Shown here piece after piece: positions 19,521 through 21,916 of a stretch of DNA of 21,916 bases. The notes below the pieces were generated by a model. It worked only from the letters and a program-made list of their open reading frames with translations. It did not search any database and was not told the DNA's origin. Both the position numbers and the translations under genes were made by a program. Source of the stretch: CAZRHR01 sp964599915 (GTDB taxonomy: Bacteria; Bacteroidota; Bacteroidia; CAIKAF01); assembly GCA_964599915.1 (NCBI GenBank), contig CAZRHR010000047.1:1-21916 (forward strand), in the 5' to 3' direction. Position 1 is the first letter of the stretch. The number at the start of each line of letters is the position of its first letter.

Positions 19521-21916
19521 ATGCCCCGAAATCATGCGATTCAATCGGTCCTTATTTTAGGTTCCGGACCTATTCTTATTGGCCAAGCCTGTGAGTTTGA
19601 CTATGCCGGATCTCAAGCCGCCCGTGCCCTTAGAGAAGAAGGCATCACCGTAAGCCTCATCAATTCCAACCCAGCCACCATCATGACCGATCCGGTCACT
19701 GCTGACCATGTGTACCTTTTACCCTTGGAACCCGGCTCCGTACGGCAGATTCTGGAAGAAAGAAAAATCGATGCGGTCCTGCCTACCATGGGCGGACAAA
19801 CCGCTTTGAACCTTTGCAAAGCCTGCGCAGAAATAGGGCTTTGGGAAGAATTCGGAGTAAAAATTATTGGGGTGGACATCGAAGCCATTGACCGCACTGA
19901 AAACCGCGAGCAGTTCCGCCAACTCATGCACGACATTGGGGTGCCCGTGCCGGCGTCGGCCGTAGCCCATTCCTTTTTAGAAGGAAAAGACATCGCCCAA
20001 AAACTTGGATTTCCCCTGGTTATTCGCCCTTCCTTTACCCTCGGCGGCAGCGGAGGCGGCTTTGTCCACACCAAAGCAGAACTCGATGAACTCTTGCTGC
20101 GCGGTCTTAAAGCCAGCCCCATCCATGAAGTGCTTGTGGAAAAAAGCATTTTCGGATGGAAAGAATTTGAACTCGAACTTTTACGCGATGACGCAGATAA
20201 CGTAATCATTATTTGCACCATAGAAAACATGGACCCCATGGGCATTCATACGGGCGATTCCATCACCGTAGCGCCCGCCATGACGCTGCCTGATACCGTT
20301 TTTCAACGGATGCGCACCATGGCCATCCGTATGATGCGTGCCATTGGTCATTTTGCCGGAGGCTGCAACGTACAATTTTCACTGCATCCCGAAACAGAAG
20401 AAATCTGCGCCATTGAAATCAATCCCAGGGTCAGCCGTTCTTCCGCCCTCGCTTCTAAAGCCACCGGATATCCCATCGCCAAAATGGCGGCCAAACTGGC
20501 CATCGGCTATCGCTTGGATGAATTGAAAAATCCCATTACCCAAACCAGCGCCTATTTTGAACCCACCCTGGATTATGTAATTGTAAAAATTCCCAGATGG
20601 AATTTCGACAAGTTTCCGGACGCCAACCGACAGCTAGGGCTTCAGATGAAATCCGTAGGAGAAGTCATGGGCATTGGACGAAATTTTCAGGAAGCCCTGC
20701 AAAAAGCCTGTCAAAGCCTGGAAATCAACCGGAACGGATTGGGCGCCGATGGACGAGAAGTCACGGATGCGGCCTTTTTACGGAAAAGCCTCACCCAACC
20801 CTCTTGGAACCGCCTTTTTCATATTTACGATGCCTTTAAACTAGGCATTGCTTTTCACACGATTGCAGAAGCCACAGCCATTGACCCTTGGTTTCTAAAA
20901 CAAATCCAAGAACTGGTTCATTTCGAAAAAGAATTACAAACCTATTCCATCCATTCCATTCCGCCCGAGCTCATGCGCGAGGCCAAAGAAAAAGGGTATG
21001 GTGACCGCCAGCTGGGACGTCTATTGCAATGTTTAGAAAGTGAAGTACACCGCTACCGCGAAACCCATCAGATCCAACGCGTATTCAAACAAGTGGATAC
21101 CTGTGCCGCAGAATTTGAAGCCCATACCGCCTACTTCTACTCCACTTTTGCCCAAGAAAACGAATCCATTCCTTCCGCCGCGCCCAAAATCCTGATTTTA
21201 GGCTCCGGCCCCAACCGCATTGGACAAGGCATTGAATTCGATTACGCATGCGTTCACGGCGTGTTGGCAGCCAAAGCCGAAGGATACGAAACCATCTTAG
21301 TGAATTGTAACCCCGAAACCGTTTCCACCGACCCCGACATTGCCGACAAACTCTATTTCGAACCCGTATTTTGGGAACATTTATATGACATCATTTCCCT
21401 AGAAAAGCCGGAAGGTGTACTGGTTCAACTCGGCGGGCAAACCGCTTTAAAATGGGCCGAAAAGCTCGACCGATATGGCATTCCCATCGTTGGCTCCTCC
21501 TTCAACACCATGGACTTGGCCGAAGACCGCGGCCGGTTTAGTGAATTACTTCTTTCCCTCGACATTCCTTTTCCCCATTTTGGTACCGCCACCTCCACCG
21601 ACCAAGCCATTGAAGTGGCCCGAACCCTTGGTTTCCCCCTTTTGGTCCGCCCCAGTTATGTCCTTGGCGGGCAAAAAATGAAAATCGTCATCAATGAAGA
21701 AGAGTTGCAACACCATATCATTGAGATTTTCAAAATTTTACCCGGCAACACCGTATTGCTGGATCATTTCCTAGACCAAACCAAAGAAGCTGAAGTAGAT
21801 GCCATTTGCGATGGCCAAGAGGTACTCATTTTAGGCGTTATGGAGCATATTGAACCGGCCGGCATACATTCCGGCGATTCCTATGCCGTGTTGCCACCCT
21901 ATAGTTTGTCGCCGGA
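19521..21916 (+). CDS. carB: Carbamoyl-phosphate synthase large subunit (3' end outside window)
   Basis: CarB makes carbamoyl phosphate from bicarbonate, ATP and ammonia delivered from glutamine by CarA; it feeds pyrimidine and arginine synthesis. 798 codons are visible from ATG 19521 and the frame is still open at the window's end. The N-terminal half has VLILGSGPILIGQACEFDYA (about 10-29), the ATP-grasp segment RPSFTLGGSGGGFV, IENMDPMGIHTGDSITVAPA and EINPRVSRSSALASKATGYP. The oligomerisation region lies at about 400-550. The second half opens with ILILGSGPNRIGQGIEFDYA (about 557) and continues through LVQLGGQTALKWAEKL, RPSYVLGGQKMKIV and IHSGDSYAVLPPYSLSP. The C-terminal end of the second ATP-grasp and any allosteric domain are cut off. 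carA is not in the window. A TTTC-type, poor -7 match lies just before the ATG. Confidence 0.97.
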   Translation, partial: MPRNHAIQSVLILGSGPILIGQACEFDYAGSQAARALREEGITVSLINSNPATIMTDPVTADHVYLLPLEPGSVRQILEERKIDAVLPTMGGQTALNLCKACAEIGLWEEFGVKIIGVDIEAIDRTENREQFRQLMHDIGVPVPASAVAHSFLEGKDIAQKLGFPLVIRPSFTLGGSGGGFVHTKAELDELLLRGLKASPIHEVLVEKSIFGWKEFELELLRDDADNVIIICTIENMDPMGIHTGDSITVAPAMTLPDTVFQRMRTMAIRMMRAIGHFAGGCNVQFSLHPETEEICAIEINPRVSRSSALASKATGYPIAKMAAKLAIGYRLDELKNPITQTSAYFEPTLDYVIVKIPRWNFDKFPDANRQLGLQMKSVGEVMGIGRNFQEALQKACQSLEINRNGLGADGREVTDAAFLRKSLTQPSWNRLFHIYDAFKLGIAFHTIAEATAIDPWFLKQIQELVHFEKELQTYSIHSIPPELMREAKEKGYGDRQLGRLLQCLESEVHRYRETHQIQRVFKQVDTCAAEFEAHTAYFYSTFAQENESIPSAAPKILILGSGPNRIGQGIEFDYACVHGVLAAKAEGYETILVNCNPETVSTDPDIADKLYFEPVFWEHLYDIISLEKPEGVLVQLGGQTALKWAEKLDRYGIPIVGSSFNTMDLAEDRGRFSELLLSLDIPFPHFGTATSTDQAIEVARTLGFPLLVRPSYVLGGQKMKIVINEEELQHHIIEIFKILPGNTVLLDHFLDQTKEAEVDAICDGQEVLILGVMEHIEPAGIHSGDSYAVLPPYSLSP

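Noticed and set aside
19613..20245. 210-codon minus-strand frame inside carB
   Set aside because: It is antisense to clearly coding carB sequence, has a Ser/Arg-rich low-complexity composition and no family resemblance.

Overview
The window comes from a member of the Bacteroidota. Four things point there: a giant secreted protein ending in a type IX secretion (T9SS) sorting domain, a DUF4834-type small membrane protein, a secreted protein with the Bacteroidota-typical NVGI/LTEAQRNAI N-terminal region, and several exact copies of the Bacteroidota -7 promoter element TAnnTTTG just upstream of genes. Shine-Dalgarno sequences are not evident. Genus or family cannot be fixed from the sequence alone.

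Left end (1-1200): an AT-rich, accessory-looking stretch. It holds the tail of a probable antitoxin gene, a MazF/PemK-family toxin gene broken by a one-base deletion in a T run, a good intrinsic terminator, about 270 bp with no convincing gene, and a small protein made of six tandem 20-residue repeats.

Middle-left (1247-5207): a minus-strand cluster of a TPR-like lipoprotein, a Wzx-type polysaccharide flippase and dUTPase, in that order of transcription, with the last two overlapping. A DUF502 membrane protein is transcribed divergently from the lipoprotein.

Centre (5217-17436): a membrane-anchored regulator (periplasmic TPRs, one TM helix, coiled coil, C-terminal LuxR-like HTH) is divergent from an 8.6-kb gene. 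That gene encodes a 2856-residue T9SS surface protein built from three tandem parallel beta-helix modules of about 770-800 residues each. A GT61 glycosyltransferase gene follows, broken by a one-base insertion in a C run. Regulator, giant protein and glycosyltransferase could form a surface-decoration locus; that link is inference from position only.

Right end (17644-21916): a secreted glycine-rich protein with two Ig-like domains, a DUF4834 protein, and carB (carbamoyl-phosphate synthase large subunit), which runs off the end of the window.

The most unusual signal is regulatory. At three genes (lipoprotein, DUF502, DUF4834) the TA of a TAnnTTTG-type element lies exactly 12 nt before the ATG, which would place transcription start at or next to the start codon and suggests leaderless mRNAs. 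Both broken genes carry their frameshift in a homopolymer, so assembly error has to be weighed against real loss or phase variation.
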